Shown piece after piece: positions 1-8,140 of a stretch of 64,000 nucleotides of DNA; the stretch's first letter is position 1; every line of letters begins with the position of its first letter. The DNA lies in NCBI GenBank assembly GCA_905215065.1, contig CAJMOF010000005.1, positions 82,818 to 146,817 of the forward strand. Direction: 5' to 3'. The translations under genes were made by a program, and so were the position numbers. The notes below the pieces were generated by a model. The model saw only the letters and a program-made list of their open reading frames with translations, was not told where the DNA came from and searched no databases. This DNA is from an uncultured bacterium (GTDB taxonomy: Bacteria; Actinomycetota; Coriobacteriia; Coriobacteriales; Coriobacteriaceae).

Positions 1-1
1 C

Positions 2-1621
2 AATATCGAGGACATGGACGGCATGTTCAGCCGCATGCCGCACCTGACGCGTCTGATGATGCTGGGCATTATGGGCATGTTTGTGGCGCCGTTTGGCATG
101 CTCGTGTCCAAGTGGGGCGCCCTGGTGGCGTTTGCGCAGACCGGCAACGTGCTCATGATCATGGTGCTTGCCTTTGGCTCGGCCGCGACGTTTTACTTCT
201 GGGGCAAGTGGCTTGCCAAGCTTTCGGGCGTCGACCCCACGGCTCAAAACGTTGAGGTCAATGTCCATAAGACCGAATGGATGGCCCTCAACACCATCGC
301 CGCGCTGCTGATTCTGTGCTGCGTGGCGTTTCCGGTTATCTCGAGCGGTCTGGTGTCGCCTTACTTGGCCATGGTGTTTGGCCGCGTGCCGTACGTTATT
401 GGCAAGGACGCCATGTATCTGATGGTGGTTATCGTGGCTTTTATCGCCGTGGTGCTGCTGACGTCATTCCGCGTGAGCAACAAACCGCACGTCAACGTGT
501 ACCTTTCGGGCGTGGGAACCGACAAATATCGCCATTTCCGCGGCTCGATGGGACACGAGGTGAAGGCCGAAAAGCGCAATTGGTACTCGGAGGACGCCCT
601 TGGCGAGAAGCGTATTGGCCCCGCGGGTAGCGTCGTATGCTGCAGCATTATCTTGTTTGCGCTGCTGTGTTGCGCATGGATTGGGCCCGAGCGGCTTGCC
701 ATGAGCGCGCCCTCGGTGCTGCGCGGCAAGTATTTCGAAGGTTCGGGCGTCGTGGGCATCTTTATTGGCACCGTGGCGTTTGCCTTGCTGGCGCCGCTTG
801 CGGGCGGCTTGATCGACGGCATCGACCGCAAACTTTCGGCTCGCATGCAGGGCCGCGTGGGCCCGCGCCTGCTGCAGCCCTTCTACGACGTTGCCAAGCT
901 GCTGCGCAAGGCCCCTGCCAGCGTAAACACCATGGACGATACCTATATGGCGTGCGCGCTCATCTTTACCGTCGTGGGCGGCGGCATCTTTGTGTCGGGC
1001 TCCAACACGCTGCTGTGCGCTTTTATGGTGACTCTCGCCGCGATCTTTGTGGTGCTGGCGTCCGCCTCGACGCAAAGCCCGTTTGCGCAGGTCGGCGCCG
1101 ATCGCGAGCTGCTGCAGGTTATGAGCTACGAGCCCGCCGTTCTGCTGATGAGCGTGGGCCTGTATCTTGCCACCGATAGCTTCGATTCCATCGCCGTGAC
1201 CGGGCAGTCGGCGCCCATCATCGTGTACAGTGCGCCCATTTTCCTGGCGCTGCTTGCGGTGCTCACCATCAAGCTACGCAAGTCGCCGTTTGACCTTTCG
1301 TACTCGCATCACGCGCATCAGGAGATTGTCCAGGGCATCGCCACCGAGATGAGCGGCGGCACGCTGGCCAAGATGACCCTTATGCACTGGTGCGAGACCG
1401 TGCTGTTTTTGATGTGGGTGGGCATGTTCTTTGTTTGGGACAACCCGGTGAGCTGGGTCGTAGCCCTGGTCGTGATGGCCGCGACGTATTTTGTCGAGGT
1501 GCTGATCGACAACACCTTCGCACGCAGCACCTGGCGCAGCTGCTTTAAGCTCGGCTGGGGCGTGGCGCTGGTGTTTGGCCTGCTCAACCTTATGCCCATC
1601 CTCGTCGACGTGTTTATTTAG
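2..1621 (+). CDS. Ech hydrogenase membrane subunits EchA-EchB fused (5' end outside window)
   Basis: The reading frame is open to the left edge, so the gene starts upstream and the visible 540 residues are its C-terminal part. The first ~200 visible residues are hydrophobic helices plus a loop and fit the end of an NuoL/EchA-type proton-translocating subunit. The rest, from about visible residue 240, is NuoH/EchB-like: it has GRVGPRLLQPFYD, ADRELLQVMSYEP and a conserved KSPFDLSYSHHAHQEIV loop that contacts the hydrogenase module. EchA and EchB are normally separate genes, so a fusion is unusual; no stop codon or new start is visible between the two parts. It heads an operon with the genes that follow (12-bp gap to the next). 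Role: membrane ion-pumping arm of a ferredoxin-linked [NiFe] hydrogenase. Confident on family; the fusion boundary is inferred. Confidence 0.85.
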   Translation, partial: NIEDMDGMFSRMPHLTRLMMLGIMGMFVAPFGMLVSKWGALVAFAQTGNVLMIMVLAFGSAATFYFWGKWLAKLSGVDPTAQNVEVNVHKTEWMALNTIAALLILCCVAFPVISSGLVSPYLAMVFGRVPYVIGKDAMYLMVVIVAFIAVVLLTSFRVSNKPHVNVYLSGVGTDKYRHFRGSMGHEVKAEKRNWYSEDALGEKRIGPAGSVVCCSIILFALLCCAWIGPERLAMSAPSVLRGKYFEGSGVVGIFIGTVAFALLAPLAGGLIDGIDRKLSARMQGRVGPRLLQPFYDVAKLLRKAPASVNTMDDTYMACALIFTVVGGGIFVSGSNTLLCAFMVTLAAIFVVLASASTQSPFAQVGADRELLQVMSYEPAVLLMSVGLYLATDSFDSIAVTGQSAPIIVYSAPIFLALLAVLTIKLRKSPFDLSYSHHAHQEIVQGIATEMSGGTLAKMTLMHWCETVLFLMWVGMFFVWDNPVSWVVALVVMAATYFVEVLIDNTFARSTWRSCFKLGWGVALVFGLLNLMPILVDVFI

Positions 1622-1633
1622 GAGGCGGCATCC

Positions 1634-2251
1634 ATGGATCATAAAATGTCGCGCTCGCCGTGGGTTATTCATTACGACGGCTCGAGCTGCAACGGATGCG
1701 ATATCGAGGTGCTTGCTTCGCTCACGCCACTGTTCGATGCGGAGCGCTTTGGCGTGGTCAACACCGGCAACCCCAAGCATGCGGATATCTTTTTGGTGAC
1801 GGGGTCGGTCAATGCCCAGAACCTGCCCATCGTGCGCCAGATCTACAACCAGATGCTCGAGCCCAAGTGCGTGGTGGCATGCGGCATTTGCGCGTGCTCG
1901 GGCGGCGTATTCCGCGATGCCTACAACGTGATCGGCGGCGTGGACCGCGCGATTCCCGTGGATGTGTACGCGCCCGGGTGCGCCATTCGTCCCGAAACGG
2001 TGATCGATGCCATCGTGGAGGCGTGCGGTATCCTGGACCAGAAGGAGGCCGTGATGCGCGCCGGCGGCGATCCGCTCACCGTGGGCGGCGCCGCCACCTG
2101 GGACGGTGGCGTTGAGCTGGGCGAGGACGGGTTTGTGGCTGCGGGGGCCGGGACTGACGGTGCCGGTGACGCGCCTGCCGGGAAGCCCGCCGCACCCGCT
2201 GCTGGCGACGCACCTGCTGAGACGCCCGTCGCTGCAAAGGAGGCCGAGTAA
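1634..2251 (+). CDS. echC: Ech hydrogenase small subunit (NuoB-like)
   Basis: Electron-transfer small subunit of a group 4 [NiFe] hydrogenase. It carries one proximal [4Fe-4S] cluster: Cys19 and Cys22 in SSCNGCDIE, the CGICACSGG stretch at 83-91, and Cys116 in APGCAIRPE. The core ends near residue 150. A further ~50 residues are Ala/Pro/Gly-rich and low-complexity, an add-on not needed for the fold. The ATG follows a strong GGAGG ribosome site at 1621-1625, and the stop overlaps the next start as TAATG. The neighbours (membrane fusion upstream; NuoC-like, large subunit and ferredoxin downstream) support Ech rather than complex I. Confidence 0.88.
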   Translation: MDHKMSRSPWVIHYDGSSCNGCDIEVLASLTPLFDAERFGVVNTGNPKHADIFLVTGSVNAQNLPIVRQIYNQMLEPKCVVACGICACSGGVFRDAYNVIGGVDRAIPVDVYAPGCAIRPETVIDAIVEACGILDQKEAVMRAGGDPLTVGGAATWDGGVELGEDGFVAAGAGTDGAGDAPAGKPAAPAAGDAPAETPVAAKEAE

Positions 2252-2970
2252 TGCAAAAGGCTATCTATACCACCGTTGGGCTCGACGAGCTTCTGTCGCA
2301 TGTCCAGGCGCTCAAGGGCGCCGGTGCCCGCTTTGTGCAGATGCACGCCGAGCGCTGTGTGGACGACGGATCGTATCGCCTGGTCTATACGTTTATCAAC
2401 GTTCGTGCTGCTCAGGAGCATATTGCGCAGGACGGCAGCTATGCGATCGAGAACCTGGTGGTTGAGGGAATTGATCGGTACCAGGAGATTCCGTCCATCA
2501 GCTCGTACTATCCGGCGGTATTCCCGTTTGAAAACGAAGCGCACGACCTATTCGGTCTTGCCATCACCGATATGCAGATCGACTTTAAGGGCTTTTTCTA
2601 CCAGGTCTCGACTGCCGAGCCCATGAGCGTTATCACGCCCGAGGTGAAGGCTGCGCGAGAGAAAGCCATGAAGGTCCGTGCCGCTGCCGAGGCCAAGGCG
2701 CGCAAGGCCGTGGCCGAGAAGGCCGCCGCTGCTGCGGCTGCTGCAGGGGAGGGCGCCGCGGGCGCTGGTGATGCCGCGGGCGCCGCCGTCGCTCGGCCCG
2801 CTGCGGCTGCCGGCTCCGATGCTCAGCATGACGAGGCCGCGGCCAAGGCCGCACTTAAAGCCGCCGAGATGGAGGCAAAGCTCGCCGCCATGGATCCCGA
2901 GAAAGCGGCCAAGGTCCGCGCGGCGCTTGCCGCCAAGGTCGTCCGCGACAAGCAGAAAAAGGAGGCGTAA
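2251..2970 (+). CDS. echD: Ech hydrogenase NuoC-like subunit with Ala-rich tail
   Basis: The first ~130 residues match the 30-kDa NuoC/EchD family. FPFENEAHDLFGLAI at about 91-105 corresponds to the family ERExxDxFG signature. The subunit has no cofactor and links the catalytic large subunit to the rest of the soluble module. From about residue 130 to 239 the protein is an Ala/Lys/Glu-rich, probably helical tail (many AAA, KAA and EKA runs), unlike the short usual C terminus. The start overlaps the previous stop (TAATG) and the next gene begins 5 bp after the stop, so it is co-translated. The tail resembles the Ala-rich end of the small subunit, suggesting both were extended in this lineage. 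Confidence 0.82.
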   Translation: MQKAIYTTVGLDELLSHVQALKGAGARFVQMHAERCVDDGSYRLVYTFINVRAAQEHIAQDGSYAIENLVVEGIDRYQEIPSISSYYPAVFPFENEAHDLFGLAITDMQIDFKGFFYQVSTAEPMSVITPEVKAAREKAMKVRAAAEAKARKAVAEKAAAAAAAAGEGAAGAGDAAGAAVARPAAAAGSDAQHDEAAAKAALKAAEMEAKLAAMDPEKAAKVRAALAAKVVRDKQKKEA

Positions 2971-2975
2971 GGTCC

Positions 2976-4064
2976 ATGGCACATCGCTCCGTTATTCCGT
3001 TTGGCCCGCAGCACCCGGTGCTGCCCGAGCCGCTTCATCTGGACCTGGTGATCGAGGACGACCGCGTTCTCGAGGCAATTCCGCAGATCGGCTTTGTGCA
3101 CCGCGGACTCGAGAAGCTCACCGAAAAGCGCGACATGCATCAGTTTGGCTACATCGCCGAGCGCATCTGCGGCATCTGCGCCGTGGGCCACAGTTACGGC
3201 TATGCCAGCGCCTGCGAGCGCATGCTCGGCATCGAGGTGCCCGGGCGCGTGCAGTATATCCGCACCATTTTGCACGAGCTTTCGCGCATTCACTCGCACC
3301 TGCTGTGGCTGGGCCTGCTCGCCGATGCCTTTGGCTTTGAGGCGCTGTTCTATCGGTCGTGGACCCTGCGCGAGCAGATTCTCAAGATCTTCGAGAGCAC
3401 GTGCGGTGGCCGCGTGATCCTTTCGATTAACGAGATCGGCGGCCTAAAGCACGACATTGAGGACTCCGAGCTGGCTGGCATTGTCCAGACGCTCGATGCC
3501 ATGCGTCCCGACTACGAGGCCCTGGTGCATACGTTTTTGGACGACGTCAGCTGTGGCGAGCGCCTGCATGGCGTGGGCGTGATCAGCAAGAAGGACGCGC
3601 TGGATCTGTCGATGGTCGGCCCGTTTGGGCGCGCCTCGGGCGTGGACTACGACGTGCGCATGTTTAGCGACGGTGCCTATGCGGACCTGGCTGCGTTTGA
3701 GCCGGTTGTCGCCACCGATGGCGATTGCTATGCCCGCTGCCAGGTGCGCTGTGCCGAGGTCACGCAGGCCATGGACATCATTAAGGAGCTTGTGGGCAAG
3801 ATTCCGCACGACGGGATCGGCGGGCGCACCAAGCTTACGCCGGCCGACGGCGCACGCGGCGAGGTTGTGATTGAGCAGCCGCGCGGCGAGGCGTATTACT
3901 ATGTGCGCGGTAACGGCACCAAGAACCTGGACCGCTTCCGCGTGCGCACGCCGACGTCGCAGAACCTGGCGGGTCTGACACATGCGCTGCAGGGCGTGCT
4001 CCTTGCCAACGTGCCCATGATTATCCTGACCATCGACCCCTGCATTAGCTGCACGGAAAGGTAG
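2976..4064 (+). CDS. echE: Ech hydrogenase [NiFe] large (catalytic) subunit
   Basis: Catalytic subunit that reduces protons or oxidises H2 at the Ni-Fe site. Both ligand motifs are present: RICGIC with Cys65 and Cys68, followed by AVGHS, and the C-terminal DPCISC with Cys356 and Cys359. This separates it from NuoD, which has lost the cysteines. The protein stops three residues after the last cysteine, so there is no C-terminal peptide for a maturation protease to remove; Ech and CooH enzymes are known to lack this extension. Length (362) is normal for EchE. The 7-bp gap to the ferredoxin gene supports one operon. Confidence 0.92.
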   Translation: MAHRSVIPFGPQHPVLPEPLHLDLVIEDDRVLEAIPQIGFVHRGLEKLTEKRDMHQFGYIAERICGICAVGHSYGYASACERMLGIEVPGRVQYIRTILHELSRIHSHLLWLGLLADAFGFEALFYRSWTLREQILKIFESTCGGRVILSINEIGGLKHDIEDSELAGIVQTLDAMRPDYEALVHTFLDDVSCGERLHGVGVISKKDALDLSMVGPFGRASGVDYDVRMFSDGAYADLAAFEPVVATDGDCYARCQVRCAEVTQAMDIIKELVGKIPHDGIGGRTKLTPADGARGEVVIEQPRGEAYYYVRGNGTKNLDRFRVRTPTSQNLAGLTHALQGVLLANVPMIILTIDPCISCTER

Positions 4065-4071
4065 GCGCGGC

Positions 4072-4413
4072 ATGAGTTTGCTGACATTTGCCAAGACGGC
4101 CTTGGGCTCTATGGTCAAGCAGCCGGTAACGGTGTGCTATCCGCAGGAGAAGCTCGCGGCACCCGAGCGCTTGCGCGGGCATATCGTCAACGACATGGAC
4201 GCGTGCATCTGCTGCGGCATGTGTGCGCGTCGCTGTCCGGCGGGCGCGCTCGCAGTCGATCGCAAGGGTGGAACGTGGTCGATCGACCCGTATGCCTGCG
4301 TGGTGTGCGGTGAGTGCATCGAGAGCTGCCCCAAGCACTGCCTGACTATGGACACCGCCCGCACCCCAGTCGCAGCGGACAAGACTCCCACAGTAGAAAC
4401 CAAGCCGGAGTAG
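4072..4413 (+). CDS. echF: Ech hydrogenase 2x[4Fe-4S] ferredoxin subunit (NuoI-like)
   Basis: Small polyferredoxin of 113 residues with two complete CxxCxxCxxxCP sets: CICCGMCARRCP and CVVCGECIESCP. It passes electrons between soluble ferredoxin and the small subunit. N- and C-terminal tails are short, as in EchF. It is the last gene of the operon; a strong GC hairpin follows 21 bp after the stop. The hydrogenase maturation genes (hyp) are not in this window. Confidence 0.88.
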   Translation: MSLLTFAKTALGSMVKQPVTVCYPQEKLAAPERLRGHIVNDMDACICCGMCARRCPAGALAVDRKGGTWSIDPYACVVCGECIESCPKHCLTMDTARTPVAADKTPTVETKPE

Positions 4414-4434
4414 CGCAGGGGTAGAACTGGAATA

Positions 4435-4468
4435 GGGGCCGGCGGGGCAAAAATGCCCCGCCGGCCCC
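4435..4468 (+). terminator. Strong hairpin after the ech operon
   Basis: Perfect 15-bp stem (GGGGCCGGCGGGGCA and its complement) around an AAAA loop. A second small GCGCG hairpin follows at once. There is no T-tract, so it may act as an RNA end-stabiliser or Rho-type boundary rather than a classic intrinsic terminator. Position, 21 bp after the last ech gene, favours a termination role. Confidence 0.55.
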
Positions 4469-4499
4469 GCGCGTGAGCGCGCGGTTGTGCCGCTGCGAA

Positions 4500-4653
4500 C
4501 AAAACTATGCCGGATTACGGGACTGGATAGCGAACCTCCGACCATATCGAAAACCAAGATAATAAAACCGCAGGTAGACTGCTTGCTGTTTTTCAAAAAT
4601 AGGGGGTATGGATGAGGGCTCCGACTTTAGCCCCGTAAACCGGCATAGTTTTG
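4500..4653. repeat. Inverted-repeat unit A (154 bp)
   Basis: First of three related units in the 4.4-5.2 kb gap. Its ends are inverted: 4500-4521 (CAAAACTATGCCGG...) pairs with 4632-4653 with one mismatch. In the middle, 4564-4578 is AAAACCGCAGGTAGA, shared with units B and C. No plausible gene lies inside. The sequence just after it (GAAATGGCA...) is also repeated after unit C. It could be a MITE-like element or an RNA-level hairpin; no transposase is nearby. Confidence 0.85.
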
Positions 4654-4746
4654 AAATGGCACCATATCAGTAACAGCCTTTGATCTCCCGTGGACAGAGG
4701 GAAACGGATCATTTTTGCCTTGCGAGGGCTGCCGCGTGACCCGTCT

Positions 4747-4906
4747 GCCACGAAATGGGCCCATCTACTATGTTTAGGCGGCAGCCCTCGACCACGGCAA
4801 GTAATGTGAAATGAAAACCGCAGGTAGAACGCCTGCGATTTTTCATGAAACGCGGCTATGGTCAGGGGTATCGGATCAAACGTAGTAGATGGGCCCATTT
4901 CGTGGC
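4747..4906. repeat. Inverted-repeat unit B (160 bp)
   Basis: The arms 4747-4770 (GCCACGAAATGGGCCC...) and 4883-4906 are perfect 24-bp inverted repeats, but their sequence is unrelated to the arms of units A and C. The core at 4814-4828 (AAAACCGCAGGTAGA) is identical to theirs. Flanks are duplicated too: about 4680-4728 and 4920-4970 share a GATCTCC...GATCATTTT...GC.AGG pattern. The 4858-5133 open frame overlapping units B and C is a chance frame. Confidence 0.85.
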
Positions 4907-4997
4907 GGGCGCCGTCAGCCGATCTCCGCGGGCGGAAGAAAGCAGATCATTTTGGTCTCGCAAGGCTTGCGGAGGCACTCGCGCAGGGCCGCCCGAA

Positions 4998-5151
4998 CAA
5001 AACTATGCCGGTTTACTACGATGAACTCGACATTCCCGACCATGACTGCATTTTTCTAAATATCGCAAGCGTTCTACCTGCGGTTTTGGAAGCGTGCAAT
5101 TTGCCGTGGTCGAAGGTGGGCGATTCATCGTAGTAAACCGGCATAGTTTTG
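4998..5151. repeat. Inverted-repeat unit C (154 bp), core reversed
   Basis: Perfect 28-bp inverted ends: 4998-5025 (CAAAACTATGCCGGTTTACT...) and 5124-5151. Its core, TCTACCTGCGGTTTT at 5073-5087, is the complement of the core in units A and B, so this unit is inverted. The outer arm is close to unit A but extended and fully compensated. It ends 60 bp from the response regulator stop, so transcripts from either side could read through it. Confidence 0.87.
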
Positions 5152-5211
5152 AAATGGCATTAAATCGATAGCAGCCATTTTGCTATGCCGGGGTGGTCGG
5201 TTGTTGGGCAA

Positions 5212-5841
5212 TTACCCTCGCAGGTAGGCGATGGCGATCTGCGTGCGGTTGCGTAGGCCCATTTTGGCAAGGATCGAGCTGATGTGGTTGCGTACGGTGC
5301 CTTCGCCCATGTAAGCGGCGGCGGCAATCTCCTTGTTATCGAGGCCGCGGGCGATGAGCTCGGCGACTTCGAACTCACGGTCGGTCAGGCTGGCAAAGGC
5401 GGCGGGTCGGCGAGGCGTGCTGGCATCGGCGCCTGTCCCGTCAAAATCGATGTCCTCGATCGCCTTGCCCTCGAGCACGCGTTTGCCGTCCATGACCTGC
5501 GCCAGTGCCGGTGGAATGGCGGCGACATCGGTTTTGATCAGGTAGCCGCGGGCGCCCAGTTTGAGCGCCGACACAATGTACTCGTCATCCGAGAATGTTG
5601 TCAGAAACACCACGCGCGCCGCAGGGTCGCGCTCGAGGATCTCGCGTGCCGCCGAAAGGCCGTCGCGCCCCGGCATCTGGATGTCGAGTAGCGCGATATC
5701 GGGCGCGTGCTCGGCGTAGAGCGCGACCGCGTCGTCGCCATTGGCGCCGGTACCCACCACCTCGATCTGCGGCTGTGCGCCCAGGATAATCTTGAGCGAA
5801 TCGACCACCAAACGGTCGTCGTCGACAACTATGAGCCTCAT
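5212..5841 (-). CDS. NarL/LuxR-family response regulator
   Basis: DNA-binding response regulator of 209 residues. The receiver domain (1-120) has the acidic pocket VVDDD at 5-9 and phospho-acceptor Asp53 in LLDIQMPG; the LuxR-type helix-turn-helix is at about 148-205 (LTDREFEVAELIARG...TVRNHISSILAKMG). It is paired with the histidine kinase that ends inside its start codon (4-nt overlap), as in DesKR/LiaSR systems. The divergent ABC-2 exporter genes at 7.2-10.5 kb are the likely targets, by analogy with such pairs; that is inference. Confidence 0.9.
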   Translation of the reverse strand: MRLIVVDDDRLVVDSLKIILGAQPQIEVVGTGANGDDAVALYAEHAPDIALLDIQMPGRDGLSAAREILERDPAARVVFLTTFSDDEYIVSALKLGARGYLIKTDVAAIPPALAQVMDGKRVLEGKAIEDIDFDGTGADASTPRRPAAFASLTDREFEVAELIARGLDNKEIAAAAYMGEGTVRNHISSILAKMGLRNRTQIAIAYLRG

Positions 5842-6983
5842 CGGGCCTCATCTCCTTGCTGTTTGGGAACGGTGGCAAACACACGCCAGCCGCCGGCGCC
5901 GGCGCGCGGGCCGGCGGTGAAGGTGCCGCCAAGCGCCTCGACGCGCTCGCGCATGGAGCCGAGCCCCATGCCCTCGGCGATGCCGCGACCGCCCGTCTGG
6001 GTCCCGCCCGTGCCATCGTCGGTAACGATGAGCTGGTAAAACGATGGATGCTCCAAGCATCGCACAACAACGTTTTGCGCGCGGGCGTGGCGCATGGTGT
6101 TGGAGAGCGCCTCGCGCAGGACCGCCGCAAAGCAGTTCGCGACGTTTGCGGGCGCATGTTCGGTCATAACTTCAAGCTCAATCTGCGGGCCGCCGTCCGA
6201 GCGTGCGCCTTCAACAATGCGTTCGAGCTGCACGGAAAGGTCGACGGCGTTGTCATTGAGCGCGTGGACGCTGGCGCGCACAAGTTGGAGCGCCTCGTCA
6301 ACGGTGCGCTTGACGTCGGCGAAATCGGCGGCGACGCCGGGTTCATCGGCGTGGACTATGCGCAGGGCCTCGGTCTGCAGCGAGGCACGTGTAAGTTGGT
6401 GGCCGACACTATCGTGGATCTCGCGCGCGATGCGGGCACGCTCGGCGAGCGTCGCGAGTTCGACCTCGTAGTCCTGGCGGTCGGCAAGATCGCGGTTGCG
6501 CGCTTCGAGCGCGAGGGCTCGTTCTTGCAGCTCATCGCGGGTACGGCGCATGCGCTGCTGCTCGCGCTCTAGCTGGGCGGTACGTAGCGACAACAAGGTG
6601 GCGGCAACCGAAAGGATGGCGGTCAGCAGGAGCGTTCGTGCGGTGAGCGCGTCGGTGCGAAAGTCCGCGACGAGCGCAAAGACAAAGGCGACGCCAATGC
6701 CCAGCGCGACCCAGGCGTGCTCGCGGCGCACGCGTCGCGCGATGTCATAGAGGGCGAGGGGCGCAAACGGCACAAACGGCGGCACGAAGACGGCCGCGAT
6801 GATGTAAGCGCAGCTTGCGGCCTCGCTTACACGGCGCGTGCGTTCCTTCTGCGCGAGCTCGGCCAGCGAGGTGGCAATAACGCCAAGGCAAAACGCCGCG
6901 ACCAGGCGAGCGTCCACAGCAAGGCCTGTGGCGGCTGCGATGCAGCACGCCAGCACGATCGATTTGTCGAAAAGCCTGTTCAT
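5838..6983 (-). CDS. Sensor histidine kinase (HisKA_3 type)
   Basis: Membrane sensor kinase of 381 residues. About four or five hydrophobic segments fill 8-135, followed by a coiled coil (140-180), a HisKA_3 box with His190 in AREIHDSVGHQL, and an HATPase domain with REALSNTMRHA and a glycine-rich GRGIAEGMGLGSMRERV. A longer frame reaches 7157, but its first 58 residues are Arg/Pro/Ala-rich with no family likeness and would overlap the divergent promoter region, so the ATG at 6981-6983 was chosen. It is translationally coupled to the response regulator. Signal unknown. Confidence 0.88.
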   Translation of the reverse strand: MNRLFDKSIVLACCIAAATGLAVDARLVAAFCLGVIATSLAELAQKERTRRVSEAASCAYIIAAVFVPPFVPFAPLALYDIARRVRREHAWVALGIGVAFVFALVADFRTDALTARTLLLTAILSVAATLLSLRTAQLEREQQRMRRTRDELQERALALEARNRDLADRQDYEVELATLAERARIAREIHDSVGHQLTRASLQTEALRIVHADEPGVAADFADVKRTVDEALQLVRASVHALNDNAVDLSVQLERIVEGARSDGGPQIELEVMTEHAPANVANCFAAVLREALSNTMRHARAQNVVVRCLEHPSFYQLIVTDDGTGGTQTGGRGIAEGMGLGSMRERVEALGGTFTAGPRAGAGGWRVFATVPKQQGDEAR

Positions 6984-7192
6984 ACGGGTATTGTACGCGA
7001 AGCCGCGCGTGGTGGAGGGGCCGCCTGCGCAACCGTGACATTCCTCCCGCGCGGCAAATCGGCGTCGATCGCTCGCGCGAGCGGGGGTTTCGCCTCCGCC
7101 CCCCGCGCTCGTGACAAAGCTCACTGGTGCGCGCCGCCCGCTCCTGCGATGATGCAATCGTACCGGGCCACGACCAACAGAAGGGCCGCCTC

Positions 7193-8131
7193 ATGACAGA
7201 CATCGTCCATGTCGAAAACCTCGTCAAGCGCTACGACGACCTTATTGCGCTCGACCACTTTAATCTGAGCATCGCCCCCGGCGAGATCTTTGGCCTGCTC
7301 GGCCCCAATGGCTCGGGCAAGACCACGTCCATCAACTGCATTTTGCAGCTGCTTTCCTACGACAAAGGCACCATCGAGCTGTTCGGCGAGCCCATGACGC
7401 CCATGCGTTACGACCTCAAGCGCCGCATCGGCGTGGTGCCGCAGCAGGTGGCGGTGTTCGACGAGCTCACCGTGCGCGAGAACATCGACTATTTCTGTAG
7501 CCTCTACGTCAACGACCGCAAGCGCCGCCGTGCGCTCGTGGACGAGGCGATTGACTTCGTCGGTCTGGGCGACTTTACCAAGTTCCGCCCCGGCAAGCTC
7601 TCGGGCGGCCTGGCGCGCCGCCTCAACATTGCCTGCGGCATCGCGCACAAGCCCGAGCTCATCTTTTTTGACGAGCCCACGGTGGCGGTCGACCCACAGA
7701 GCCGCAACGCCATCCTGGAGGGCATCTGCCGCCTGCGCGACGAGGGCGCCACGGTGGTGTATACCAGCCATTACATGGAGGAAGTCGAGCAGATCTGCAG
7801 CCGCATCATGATCATGGACGGCGGCCGCGTGCTGGCGCAGGGCACTAACGACGAGCTCAAGCGCATGATCCAGATGGGCGAGCGCGTGACTGTCGAGGTC
7901 GGCGCCGTCGAGACCGTCACGGTCGAGCGGCTGCGCGCCCTCGAGCATGTGCTCAGCGTTGAGCTGTCCAGCGGCGAACTTGTCTGCACCTGCGAGGCGA
8001 GCCCGCACAACCTGGTGGACATCCTCGACACGCTGCGCGCTGCCGACGTGGCGCTCGGCCGCGTGTGGAGCGAGCCGCCGACCCTCAACGACGTGTTCCT
8101 CGAGATCACCGGCCGCGAGCTGCGCGACTAG
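7193..8131 (+). CDS. ABC-2 exporter ATP-binding protein
   Basis: 312-residue ATPase. Walker A is GPNGSGKTT at 37-45, the signature is LSGGLARR (Gln of LSGGQ replaced by Leu), and Walker B is LIFFDEPTVAVD. A C-terminal extension of ~80 residues is typical of DrrA/NatA-type exporters. The upstream in-frame extension to 7127 was rejected because AGAAGGGCCGCC sits properly before the ATG at 7193. First gene of a three-gene unit (9-bp gap to the permease), divergent from the two-component pair; a drug, bacteriocin or lipid exporter is likely, substrate unknown. Confidence 0.9.
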   Translation: MTDIVHVENLVKRYDDLIALDHFNLSIAPGEIFGLLGPNGSGKTTSINCILQLLSYDKGTIELFGEPMTPMRYDLKRRIGVVPQQVAVFDELTVRENIDYFCSLYVNDRKRRRALVDEAIDFVGLGDFTKFRPGKLSGGLARRLNIACGIAHKPELIFFDEPTVAVDPQSRNAILEGICRLRDEGATVVYTSHYMEEVEQICSRIMIMDGGRVLAQGTNDELKRMIQMGERVTVEVGAVETVTVERLRALEHVLSVELSSGELVCTCEASPHNLVDILDTLRAADVALGRVWSEPPTLNDVFLEITGRELRD

Positions 8132-8140
8132 GGGGCGGCC

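Noticed and set aside
2976..4413. Complex I (nuo) genes instead of Ech hydrogenase
   Set aside because: Both Ni-Fe cysteine pairs are present in the large subunit, which NuoD lacks.
4858..5133. Possible 91-residue gene in the repeat cluster
   Set aside because: It runs through the arms of units B and C, lacks a ribosome site and has no family likeness.
4500..5151. CRISPR array
   Set aside because: The repeated units are inverted, irregularly spaced and only three; there are no short direct repeats with unique spacers and no cas genes.
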